The notes under the pieces are model-generated. The model was not told where the DNA came from, made no database searches, and saw nothing but the letters and a program-made list of their open reading frames with translations. Positions 1 to 6,638 of a DNA stretch of 64,000 nt are shown here, piece by piece. Origin of the DNA: Magnetospirillum fulvum (lineage in GTDB: Bacteria > Pseudomonadota > Alphaproteobacteria > Rhodospirillales > Magnetospirillaceae); the NCBI RefSeq assembly GCF_900108475.1, contig NZ_FNWO01000001.1, positions 337,128 through 401,127 on the forward strand. The letters are read 5' to 3'. Every line of letters starts with the position of its first letter. Position 1 is the first letter of the stretch. The translations under genes and the position numbers were made by a program.

Positions 1-336
1 GGGGGTCTATCCCCGCGCCTGCGGGGGAGCCATGTAGACAACGCATCGGTCGCTTGTCGGCGTGGGTCTATCCCCGCGCCTGCGGGGGAGCCGCTTTGAC
101 GTCAAGATAATCCGCAAGCTGGTCGGGTCTATCCCCGCGCCTGCGGGGGAGCCCCGCTACATCACAAGAGCTTCCGTTCTCAGCAAGGTCTATCCCCGCG
201 CCTGCGGGGGAGCCGATATCGGTGCGGGCATAGAGGCTCGGAGCCAGGGTCTATCCCCGCGCCTGCGGGGGAGCCCTGACGACGAAATGCGGTCACTGGC
301 GGTGTTGGGGTCTATCCCCGCGCCTGCGGGGGAGCC
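1..336 (-). CRISPR. Type I-E CRISPR array (leader-proximal end; continues beyond the left edge)
   Basis: Six 29-bp repeats lie at 3-31, 64-92, 125-153, 186-214, 247-275 and 308-336 with an exact 61-bp period. They enclose five 32-bp spacers at 32-63, 93-124, 154-185, 215-246 and 276-307. Read on the minus strand the repeat has the I-E form: a CCCCCGC arm, loop AGGC, a GCGGGG arm, then the 8-nt tail ATAGACCC, which would become the crRNA 5' handle after Cas6e cleavage. Transcription on the minus strand agrees with the cas genes and with the AT-rich leader at 337-394. The repeats are identical except for base 186 (A; G at the same place in the others). On the transcribed strand this is the last base of the repeat. 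No degenerate terminal repeat is seen, as expected for a leader-side end. Confidence 0.98.
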
Positions 337-394
337 TCTGGCTTCTAAGGTCTTAGATTATATACACAATGTCAAAGAGCGATTGAATATCGAT
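337..394 (-). promoter_or_regulatory. CRISPR leader with a -10-like TATAAT
   Basis: This 58-bp AT-rich stretch lies between the cas2 stop and the first repeat. A perfect TATAAT on the minus strand at 362-357 would start transcription about 14 nt before the first repeat, so it could drive pre-crRNA synthesis. No good -35 box sits at 17 nt (a weak TTCAAT lies 19 nt away). Known I-E leaders bind IHF to guide spacer integration; only partial IHF-like matches are visible here. The short leader may extend into the cas2 3' end. Confidence 0.6.
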
Positions 395-712
395 TCAAAT
401 CCGGGCCTCTGTTTCGGGCAAGGCCCGCCGAACCAGCAGCATTGCATCATGAGCGACGATGTCCTTGGGCGGCTCGCCCAAAGTGGCTAGGCCCAGCCCT
501 CCGTTCGCCATGCTATCGGCCCAAATCATGACGATGCTGCCCTGATTCAAGTGTCCATACCATTCGGACAGCACGGTCCAAATCCGTTGCCGCACCCCTG
601 CGTTCATCCGGGGTTGGGCATAGACTCCCGGGGCCAGTTCCAGCATCGCGGAACCGAGGAAACCACGGTAACGGGCTTCGACGGCACGGGTCACGATCAC
701 GACCATCGGCAT
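395..712 (-). CDS. cas2: CRISPR-associated endoribonuclease/integration subunit Cas2 (type I-E)
   Basis: This 105-residue protein of the Cas2e (CasMI) branch forms with Cas1 the complex that integrates new spacers at the leader-side repeat. The family signature is clear: an N-terminal MVVIVTR strand, RYRGFLGSAMLELAPGVY around residues 14-31, RMNAGVRQRIW at 35-45, and GLGLATLGEP in the second half. It starts 3 nt downstream of the cas1 stop, so the two are almost certainly co-translated. It is the last cas gene before the leader and array, the standard I-E order. Confidence 0.97.
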   Translation of the reverse strand: MPMVVIVTRAVEARYRGFLGSAMLELAPGVYAQPRMNAGVRQRIWTVLSEWYGHLNQGSIVMIWADSMANGGLGLATLGEPPKDIVAHDAMLLVRRALPETEARI

Positions 713-715
713 CGG

Positions 716-1594
716 TTATGTCTCCGCCTCTGCCGCATCCTGACCAAGCAGCGTTTTGATCCGGTCAATCATCGAGGGGATAACGCCCCGCTGGCGGAAC
801 AGTTTCGCCGCCCGTTGGCGTGTCAGCCGCTCGATGGAGTCCCCGGATTTCATGGCTTCCTTGACCGCTCCGAACGCGATGTCCAAGGTGACGTCATGGC
901 GATAGAGATCGGCGATATCAAGGACAAAGGACTGGCCGGACTCTTCATGGACGAAGCCCAGTTGGGGAATAGCCGCCACTGCCGCCACGGCAACGGAGGC
1001 GGCGGCGGTCATCGCTGTGGCTGCGTGGTTGATGGCCTGATTGGGCAAATCGCCGCCGTCCGGATTGGCGCGATCGTAATTACGGCCACCCCAGGAAATG
1101 CCGTAACGCTCCGCCGCAAGTTGATAGCTGCGCTTGATCCGCGCCCCTTCCTGCCCCCGCAACACCTCGATATCGCGGGTCCGCACAATCTCGCCAAAGC
1201 GGATCGCGTACATGGCGCGGGCGACCTCCATCCGGCTTTTCGGATCGGCCCACAGCGTCACCTGGGCTCGCGCCACGGCCGAACTGTCGGGCATCAGCGG
1301 CGGCGCAGTGTAAAAGCGCACCGCGCCTTCGCCGATCGCGGCCAGAGCGCAGCCGTGTCGGGCGAGCAGGCGCAAGGCATCGTGGGTTACACTTGATCCC
1401 GGTCCCAACAGAACGATCGACACCGCCTGATGGGGGATTTGGTAATCCCCCGCCGCAAGCTCGCCACCTCCGGCGGTGACGAATCGCAGGCACCCGTCTT
1501 CGACCTCCAGCCGCCCGCGATCGAGCCAGACCAGCCCGTGACGGTCGGCATGGGGGATGCGCGCTTTTTCAAGTCCCAGCCGTCCCGCCAGCAT
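716..1594 (-). CDS. cas1: CRISPR-associated integrase Cas1 (type I-E)
   Basis: The 292-residue integrase of the spacer-acquisition complex. The start MLAGRLGLEKARIPHADRHG is the usual Cas1e N terminus. Metal-binding active-site residues can be matched to the family: E149 in LRGQEGARIK, H216 in GFVHEESGQ, and D226/D229 in VLDIADLY, so the enzyme should be active. It lies 11 bp after cas6e and 3 bp before cas2 in one minus-strand operon. Length fits Cas1e proteins of about 290-310 residues. Confidence 0.98.
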   Translation of the reverse strand: MLAGRLGLEKARIPHADRHGLVWLDRGRLEVEDGCLRFVTAGGGELAAGDYQIPHQAVSIVLLGPGSSVTHDALRLLARHGCALAAIGEGAVRFYTAPPLMPDSSAVARAQVTLWADPKSRMEVARAMYAIRFGEIVRTRDIEVLRGQEGARIKRSYQLAAERYGISWGGRNYDRANPDGGDLPNQAINHAATAMTAAASVAVAAVAAIPQLGFVHEESGQSFVLDIADLYRHDVTLDIAFGAVKEAMKSGDSIERLTRQRAAKLFRQRGVIPSMIDRIKTLLGQDAAEAET

Positions 1595-1605
1595 GGAGCC
1601 TCCTG

Positions 1606-2325
1606 TTATCGAGCCGGACGCAACAACATCATGCCGTAGCCATAGGCGCAGTGACGGCCGACCCCCGAAGCCAGATGATCGGAAAATTTCCCGCCATCCA
1701 AGATGGTCAGTTCACCATGAAAGGTGACATCCGGTCCTTCGACGCTTTTATGCCCACGCAGAACGGTGCGTCGTTCGAAACGGACCATCCGGACTTGATC
1801 GAGACGGGCCGCCCCGCCCAGCCGGGCGGCAAGCCACTCGGCATAGGTTGCTTCGCGCTCTGGACCGTCATCGGAGGGGGCGTCCTCTGAGGCGCGGCGC
1901 AGGGACTCGACGAGAAAGGCATCGACCTCTGCCCCCTTGGGGAAATCCCCGGCGGGCTTAATCAGCCGTCGGACTGGGCGAGCCCGCAGGTCGAAGGCAA
2001 GACGGCGGCCTTCGCTCCATGTCTCCGGCATGGTTTTGATCGCCAGCCGGGCAGGATCGCAGACGGCAAGCGCATCGGGCAGACCGCAGTCCCGGGCGAT
2101 CTGAACCAAAGAATCGCGATCCGACTTTGTATAGGCATAGAGGGTGGCACCGGTAGCGTTCGGCGCGACCATCAGACGAAACGGCTGGAGCGCACCTTTG
2201 CCGTAGCTCTCGCCAAGCAGATGGTGCAGGGCCTTGCCCTCATCGGCGGCCAGGCTGCGCAGGGCAGCCCAGCGGTGAAGCGCCCTCATCTCGAGCGGGA
2301 GACTGACGAGATGAAGCGGGCTCAT
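1606..2325 (-). CDS. cas6e: CRISPR pre-crRNA endoribonuclease Cas6e
   Basis: A 239-residue Cas6e (Cse3/CasE), which cuts pre-crRNA at the base of the repeat hairpin and stays bound in Cascade. The start is the ATG at 2325-2323, which overlaps the cas5e stop in an ATGA arrangement; the frame is open further upstream but that part is the shadow of cas5e. A histidine pair at residues 34-35 (KALHHLLGESYG) sits where the catalytic His of Cas6e is expected. The C-terminal glycine-rich loop reads GVGRHCAYGYG. It is about 40 residues longer than the E. coli protein. Confidence 0.95.
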   Translation of the reverse strand: MSPLHLVSLPLEMRALHRWAALRSLAADEGKALHHLLGESYGKGALQPFRLMVAPNATGATLYAYTKSDRDSLVQIARDCGLPDALAVCDPARLAIKTMPETWSEGRRLAFDLRARPVRRLIKPAGDFPKGAEVDAFLVESLRRASEDAPSDDGPEREATYAEWLAARLGGAARLDQVRMVRFERRTVLRGHKSVEGPDVTFHGELTILDGGKFSDHLASGVGRHCAYGYGMMLLRPAR

Positions 2326-3068
2326 GCGGCGACCTCTTGCGGTACGACGACCCCCTCGACGATCTGGCGGGTTCCGCCATGCAACCCGGTGCGCCAGTTG
2401 CGCAGGTCCGGAAGATCGAGAATGCGGTGGACCTCCGCCCCCTCGATGGGGCCTTCGCCCGTCGGCCAAATTGCCCGCAAGGCCGCGCCCGCACTGACGT
2501 CGGGCAGCGGCGGCACCTGTCGCAGGGCCTGATACGCGGTCGGGGCCACGACAAAATCGCGCATCCGCCGCACCGGCGCGGACGGCAGACAGGATTTCCG
2601 CCCGATAAATAGCGGACGAAGCGGACGATCCATAAACGCGGCCAGCCGGTCGAGATCGAGGTCTGGATCGTCCGGGAGGCCAAACCGCAAGGCGACGACG
2701 ACGCAAGCATCGGGATGATAATCGCGCCGCCGCCGGTGCGGAGCGCCATAGCTGGCACCGTTGCGGCCTTCCGGCTCACCCCAACTCGTCCACCCGCGAT
2801 CTATCTTCGCCAATTGGGCATTCTGGGTATCGGTCAGAATCCCGGTTCCGCCGTCCCACTCACGTCGGGCGGCAAAGATCAACCGGTCTTGCAGGCGCTG
2901 GTGCTTGTCACCTTCGGTTCGCCGCCAGCCCATGGCGTTGGCCAGCAACCCGGTCAGCATCGACGCAGCGGGAAAATCGCGGGTCACGCCGACATGGTCG
3001 ATCGTCACCCCGCCAAAGGCCAACAGCGGCGCTTCCAGATGCAGGATCAGCCAGCGAGGGTCAGGCAT
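2322..3068 (-). CDS. cas5e: Cascade subunit Cas5e
   Basis: Cas5e (CasD) of type I-E Cascade, 248 residues, which caps the crRNA 5' handle. The N terminus RWLILHLEAPLLAFGG and the segment DFPAASMLTGLLANAMGW are hallmarks of the family. The ATG at 3068 is preferred because AAGGA lies 8 nt upstream; an in-frame ATG at 3077 is possible. Either start overlaps the 3' end of cas7e, and the stop overlaps the cas6e start, so translation is coupled along the operon. Confidence 0.95.
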   Translation of the reverse strand: MPDPRWLILHLEAPLLAFGGVTIDHVGVTRDFPAASMLTGLLANAMGWRRTEGDKHQRLQDRLIFAARREWDGGTGILTDTQNAQLAKIDRGWTSWGEPEGRNGASYGAPHRRRRDYHPDACVVVALRFGLPDDPDLDLDRLAAFMDRPLRPLFIGRKSCLPSAPVRRMRDFVVAPTAYQALRQVPPLPDVSAGAALRAIWPTGEGPIEGAEVHRILDLPDLRNWRTGLHGGTRQIVEGVVVPQEVAA

Positions 3069-4200
3069 CGGGGGCATCCTTCACCCGCTCCGCCGACCAT
3101 TCGGCCAAAGCCTTCAACGAGGTTTTTTCCAAACCACCCGCCGCCGTAAGATCAGTGTCGGCCAGCGACAGATAGCGGCGCGCCTCGCCGGTCTCGTAGG
3201 TCTGGTCGAGCCGGGCAAGATGCCGGTCCAATTCGGTTACCGCATGGTCAAGATCGTGGGGAATCGCCCGGCGGAAGGCCCCGGCCAGGGACCGGGGCTG
3301 ACGGTCGCCCGCCTCGATCAGCATCAGGTCGGCCCGGCCATAGGGCGCGGTCGACCCCAGCTTGGCCCCAGGCGACACTTCGGCAATCAAATGGACAAGA
3401 TTATGCACGACGCGCGCGGCGATCTCTTTGTCCCCGCTGCAATTGGCGATCAGGCCGGGCAGATCGATCACCACATAGCCATAGAACAGGCCGGAGGTCA
3501 GTTCGGTTTCCTGGATCGTGTCGGCACCCCCGTCATCCTCGTCCGTCTTCAGATCATCGACGGCGGTGAAGTAATCGCCCTCGGCCTCTTCCTCGTGAAC
3601 GGTAAAGGCGTGGGCGACATGCACCGGCGCGTCGATATTGGCGGCGGGATCGGAAGTCACCATCCGACCAAACAATGCGGCGGCAAGCCCTCCGGGCAGG
3701 GCCGCATTCTCGCTCATCGTCTTGTAATTCTTGCTCTTGCGCCATTCGGCGGCGGCTTTCTTGGCCGAATCCGCATCGCTGGATGCTTGGGCCAGCGCTG
3801 CCGCCTCCTGTGCCAGCCAAGTCAGTTCCGGCTCGCCCAGCAGCAGGGTCTGGCGGCTTTTCTTGCCCTTGTCCGCCTTGTCGCCATACACCAGAATCTG
3901 GAATTCCGGTTCCAGGGCATTGACGATCTCATCGGGATAGTGGCCCCGAAGCGGATCGATCACCCGCAACGTCACCAATTCGCGCGACCGGAACGAGTCA
4001 ACGTATCCGGCCAGATGGCGCAACGCGTGGGGATCGTCTTTCTCCATCCGCCAGTGACGCTTCAGGCATTGCGAGGAAATGCGGGTACGGCTGGCTCCGC
4101 CATAGGTCAGGCGCTTGGCCAGTCCGGTGTCGTCGCGATTCAGCAGCGCGGCGGTATAGGAATGCAACGTATGGATTTGCAGAAAACGGGGCGAGCTCAT
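3061..4200 (-). CDS. cas7e: Cascade backbone subunit Cas7e (Cse4/CasC)
   Basis: The 379-residue backbone protein that forms the six-copy filament along the crRNA in type I-E Cascade. The N terminus FLQIHTLHSYTAALLNRDD followed by LAKRLTYGGASRTRISSQCL is diagnostic. The start ATG overlaps the cse2 stop by four bases (ATGA), which argues for coupled translation. Length is typical of the family (about 360-390 residues). Confidence 0.97.
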   Translation of the reverse strand: MSSPRFLQIHTLHSYTAALLNRDDTGLAKRLTYGGASRTRISSQCLKRHWRMEKDDPHALRHLAGYVDSFRSRELVTLRVIDPLRGHYPDEIVNALEPEFQILVYGDKADKGKKSRQTLLLGEPELTWLAQEAAALAQASSDADSAKKAAAEWRKSKNYKTMSENAALPGGLAAALFGRMVTSDPAANIDAPVHVAHAFTVHEEEAEGDYFTAVDDLKTDEDDGGADTIQETELTSGLFYGYVVIDLPGLIANCSGDKEIAARVVHNLVHLIAEVSPGAKLGSTAPYGRADLMLIEAGDRQPRSLAGAFRRAIPHDLDHAVTELDRHLARLDQTYETGEARRYLSLADTDLTAAGGLEKTSLKALAEWSAERVKDAPDA

Positions 4201-4775
4201 GCGTCGGCTTCCTCTGGCTTGGCAGGGTGGTTGGCGGAATCGAGCCGCCGGTAATAATCACGGGCAAGGGCTTGCCGGGTCGTGCCGCTGTCGGGAAACA
4301 GCAGCAACGCAGCGACGGCCACGCAATCCAGTCCACTTTCGGGGATAAGATGGTTCGCGAGCGCGCGGGCGATCCGCTCCAGCGCTGGACCATGATGATC
4401 GGCTGGCTGGGCCAGGAACCGCGCCAACCGCGATTCCGACAGGAACGGACGGTGCTCGTCCGTCCAGCCGGGATCGCCGCCGTCGCAGAGCACGGCCCCC
4501 AGGCGGCGCGACGGTTTATGGAGAACGACGCCTTTGCTCCGCTCTCCCTTCGGGGTCAGGATCGCCATGATCTTGACCAGCCGCATCCACGGATCAAAGC
4601 GGGTCTGATCGAGCAAACCGCCCTTGGTCGCCAGATCCCAGAACGCGGCACAGCCCGCTCCGCCAATATCCATCCGCCGCAATTCGGCAAGGGGTCCGGT
4701 GCCAAGCTCGCTCATCGCAACCGACACCGTGTTGACGGCGTCCTTGTAATCGAACCTGTCCCGATCAAGTGGCAT
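4197..4775 (-). CDS. cse2: Cascade small subunit Cse2 (CasB/Cas11e)
   Basis: A 192-residue helical protein, the dimeric 'belly' subunit that stabilises the R-loop in type I-E Cascade. The ATG at 4775 is chosen because AAGGAGG stands 6 nt upstream; it lies inside the last codons of cas8e (11-bp overlap). Family features include the FWDLATKGG and MRLVKIMAIL helices and the basic SKGVVLHKPSRRLG stretch. The sequence is weakly conserved in this family, so position in the operon supports the call. Confidence 0.93.
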   Translation of the reverse strand: MPLDRDRFDYKDAVNTVSVAMSELGTGPLAELRRMDIGGAGCAAFWDLATKGGLLDQTRFDPWMRLVKIMAILTPKGERSKGVVLHKPSRRLGAVLCDGGDPGWTDEHRPFLSESRLARFLAQPADHHGPALERIARALANHLIPESGLDCVAVAALLLFPDSGTTRQALARDYYRRLDSANHPAKPEEADA

Positions 4776-6354
4776 TGCCCGCCTCCTTGTGCTGTTGGCG
4801 CTCGAAAAGCTCCGGATAGGCATGATGGACCCGGCCCCGGAAGGCGTCGGTGGCCCGAGCCTCGGCGCGGGGCCGGTAAATCCCGGCGCAAGGAATGGTG
4901 GGAAGCGCCGCCCGGAACAAGCGATCCGCCGGGGTGAACAGAGCCTTGGCGAAGCGCAGCTCTTCCTGTTTCAGGGCGTCCGCCCCACGTTCCTGGGCGT
5001 CATAGCGTGCCCACAGGTGATCGAAGAACAGATCATCGGCGGCGCGATCAAACTGGGCGCGGGACTCGGACGTATAGGCGTAATGCTCTTTCTTGATCTT
5101 GTCCCGGTCGCCCCCGGCGGCAGCCAGAGCCAGCGCGTACCCCATCGCCTTGTCGAAAATTTCGATCGCCTTCATCTGCGCCTGGGCCAATTGGTGAAGC
5201 GCCTTCCGTTTTGGACCAAGCGTCAAGGCTCGCGAAATCCTGCCGCCGATCGGCAGGATGCGGGACTTGAAACCCTCGGTCTTGCTGTTGCCGCGCGCCA
5301 AGGCGGCGCAGACCAAAGCCAACGTCTCGTTCTCCCGCTCGAACGACGCTGGTTGTGACAATAAGGAGGGTGCCCAATCATCCCCCAGAACCAGATCGGA
5401 CAGGATGCGGTAATCGAAATCCCGTCCCCCCAGAGTGAGACTCTTATTCTCGGTTTTATGAACGAAGGCGAACGGATCGCCGACCGCGCCGTTCAGATGC
5501 TTGGCATTGATGCGGGTGGCTTTCGAATTACCCCGCCAGCCGATCAGGCCATCCGGTCCCGCCGCCAGACGAATCCGGCGGCAGATATCGATGAACCAGA
5601 TGTCGAGATCCTTGATCTGAAGCTGTTCGCTTTCACGCCATTGCGCCAGCCAGGTCAGCCCCAGCCCGCCCGTGGGGCGGTAGTCCAGGTGCTGATAGCG
5701 CTCAAGCTCGGCCTCCCGCATTTCCAGCAACACCGCGACATCGCGGCGGAACCAGGCCCCCGGACGGGGGCTCATCACCTTCGCCGTCACGGGTGGGAGC
5801 GGAGCAAGCGACAGCATCGCCCGCGACGACGACCCGCCATTCATCCGGGCGATCCCCTGATTGCCCGCGCCGCCAAACCCTTCGCCGGTTTGCAGCGAGA
5901 CAAGGGCAAAAACCCAATCCTCTGCCGCGCCATGGCGGGCAACCGCCTGTTTCAGATCGTGATTGCGCGCGGTGATCAGCAGGTCGAGTGAATCGGGGGT
6001 GGCAAGGCTGTTGCCGAGGGTAACCCCATCCGGCACCGGGGGCTGAAGAAAGGCGGGCTGGCCCCAATCCTTGACGATCAGACACCACGGTTCGTCGGCG
6101 TCATAGCCGGGGGTCAGGCCACGCAAGGCGCGGGTCCATTCCGTCTCGTCGGTGGGGATGTCGGAGGCTTCTGCCCGATGCAGCGCCAGCGCCGCCAACT
6201 GGACCAGGAACATGTGCCAGCCGGGACCCTGATGCGGGCGCAGGGCGGGAAAGGACTCGATATCGTCCCGCGCCAGCGCCGCCATCAGACCGGGAAGCGT
6301 CATCGCCCCGCCGGGAGCCGCCTGAAGCAAGGGCTGCGTGAGGAGGTTATACAT
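4765..6354 (-). CDS. cas8e: Cascade large subunit Cas8e (Cse1/CasA)
   Basis: The 529-residue large subunit of Cascade, which reads the PAM and recruits Cas3. The true start is MYNLLTQPLLQ at 6354, matching the MxNLLTxPW-type N terminus of the family, with a GGGGAGG ribosome site about 5 nt upstream; the frame is open 66 nt further. The conserved glycine-rich L1 loop that contacts the crRNA handle and PAM region lies at residues 157-178 (GEGFGGAGNQGIARMNGG). The gene is separated from cas3 by 284 bp, so it probably has its own promoter, as in E. coli. Confidence 0.97.
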   Translation of the reverse strand: MYNLLTQPLLQAAPGGAMTLPGLMAALARDDIESFPALRPHQGPGWHMFLVQLAALALHRAEASDIPTDETEWTRALRGLTPGYDADEPWCLIVKDWGQPAFLQPPVPDGVTLGNSLATPDSLDLLITARNHDLKQAVARHGAAEDWVFALVSLQTGEGFGGAGNQGIARMNGGSSSRAMLSLAPLPPVTAKVMSPRPGAWFRRDVAVLLEMREAELERYQHLDYRPTGGLGLTWLAQWRESEQLQIKDLDIWFIDICRRIRLAAGPDGLIGWRGNSKATRINAKHLNGAVGDPFAFVHKTENKSLTLGGRDFDYRILSDLVLGDDWAPSLLSQPASFERENETLALVCAALARGNSKTEGFKSRILPIGGRISRALTLGPKRKALHQLAQAQMKAIEIFDKAMGYALALAAAGGDRDKIKKEHYAYTSESRAQFDRAADDLFFDHLWARYDAQERGADALKQEELRFAKALFTPADRLFRAALPTIPCAGIYRPRAEARATDAFRGRVHHAYPELFERQQHKEAGNAT

Positions 6355-6568
6355 CCCCCCTCCCCAGCGGCGCGAGAGACCCCCGCACTTGCGGGGAAAC
6401 GGAGCGGTCTGGATTGCCAATCAGACCCAACGGAGGACTATCCCAAGAGTTCTGTTCCTGGGCGACATCGGCCTTGGTCGAGATGATCGCAGCCTGAAAG
6501 CTGGCCTTGAGGGTGAGATTAGGCCGATGGAAGAACGCTTCTACCCGAGTTCGCAGACTGAAGGCCAT
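6347..6568 (-). CDS. Small ORF between cas3 and cas8e (hypothetical)
   Basis: An open frame of 73 codons begins MAFSLRTRVEAFFHRPNL. Its ATG at 6568 has a strong GGAGG 8 nt upstream, and its TAA stop falls inside the first codons of cas8e (8-bp overlap), so it could act as a coupled leader peptide. No family is recognised. It is read opposite to the CRISPR-repeat-like hairpin at 6376-6404 and the spacer-like segment at 6406-6433. Coding is uncertain: the frame could be accidental in a regulatory gap. It has no obvious membrane segment or signal peptide. Confidence 0.3.
   Translation of the reverse strand: MAFSLRTRVEAFFHRPNLTLKASFQAAIISTKADVAQEQNSWDSPPLGLIGNPDRSVSPQVRGSLAPLGRGDV
6376..6404 (+). 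ncRNA. Solitary CRISPR-repeat-like hairpin (candidate crRNA-like regulator)
   Basis: Aligned with the array repeat in its transcribed orientation, this plus-strand segment matches 17 of 29 bases with no gap. The matches are concentrated in the hairpin: CCCCCGCA, four-base loop, GCGGGGA are the same, with a 6-bp stem and 4-nt loop as in the array. The loop and both ends differ, including most of the 8 nt that would form the crRNA handle. It lies just upstream of cas8e and is immediately followed by the spacer-like segment at 6406-6433. A -10-like TATACA on the plus strand at 6348-6353 could start a transcript about 15 nt before it. Confidence 0.5.
6406..6433 (+). repeat. Spacer-like segment; inverted copy at 6655-6682
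   Basis: This 28-nt segment directly follows the repeat-like hairpin in the register of a spacer. It matches the minus-strand sequence at 6682-6655 in 23 of 28 positions without gaps; positions 1-10, 19-22 and 24-28 are identical. It also has internal symmetry (GGTCTG at its start, CAGACC at 6422-6427), so it could be a protein-binding palindrome instead of, or as well as, a guide. Confidence 0.6.
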
Positions 6569-6598
6569 GACGGAAACCTCCACAACGCACATTTATTT

Positions 6599-6638
6599 TA
6601 TGTAGAAAAACATACGCCAACACGCAAAGGGCGTTCAA
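6599..6638 (-). promoter_or_regulatory. Candidate promoter for the cas8e-cas2 operon
   Basis: On the minus strand TTGAAC (6638-6633) and TATGTT (6614-6609) are separated by 18 nt, in an AT-rich pocket within GC-rich DNA. The -10 overlaps a small perfect inverted repeat (TATGT, 6 nt, ACATA; 6599-6614) that could bind a repressor. Its start point would be about 250 nt upstream of cas8e and 35 nt upstream of the small ORF. Confidence 0.45.

Noticed and set aside
357-376. TTGACA and TATAAT on the minus strand in the CRISPR leader as a promoter pair
   Set aside because: They are only 7 nt apart; only the -10 was kept.
62-490. Open frame of 142 codons across the CRISPR array
   Set aside because: It repeats the same short peptide in each 61-bp unit; it is the translation of repeats, not a gene.
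6376-6404. Reading the repeat-like hairpin on the minus strand toward cas8e, as the array is read
   Set aside because: Overall identity is similar (18 of 29), but the stem then has four C and five G instead of five C and four G as in the array, and the following bases are the cas8e ribosome site, with no matching target seen.
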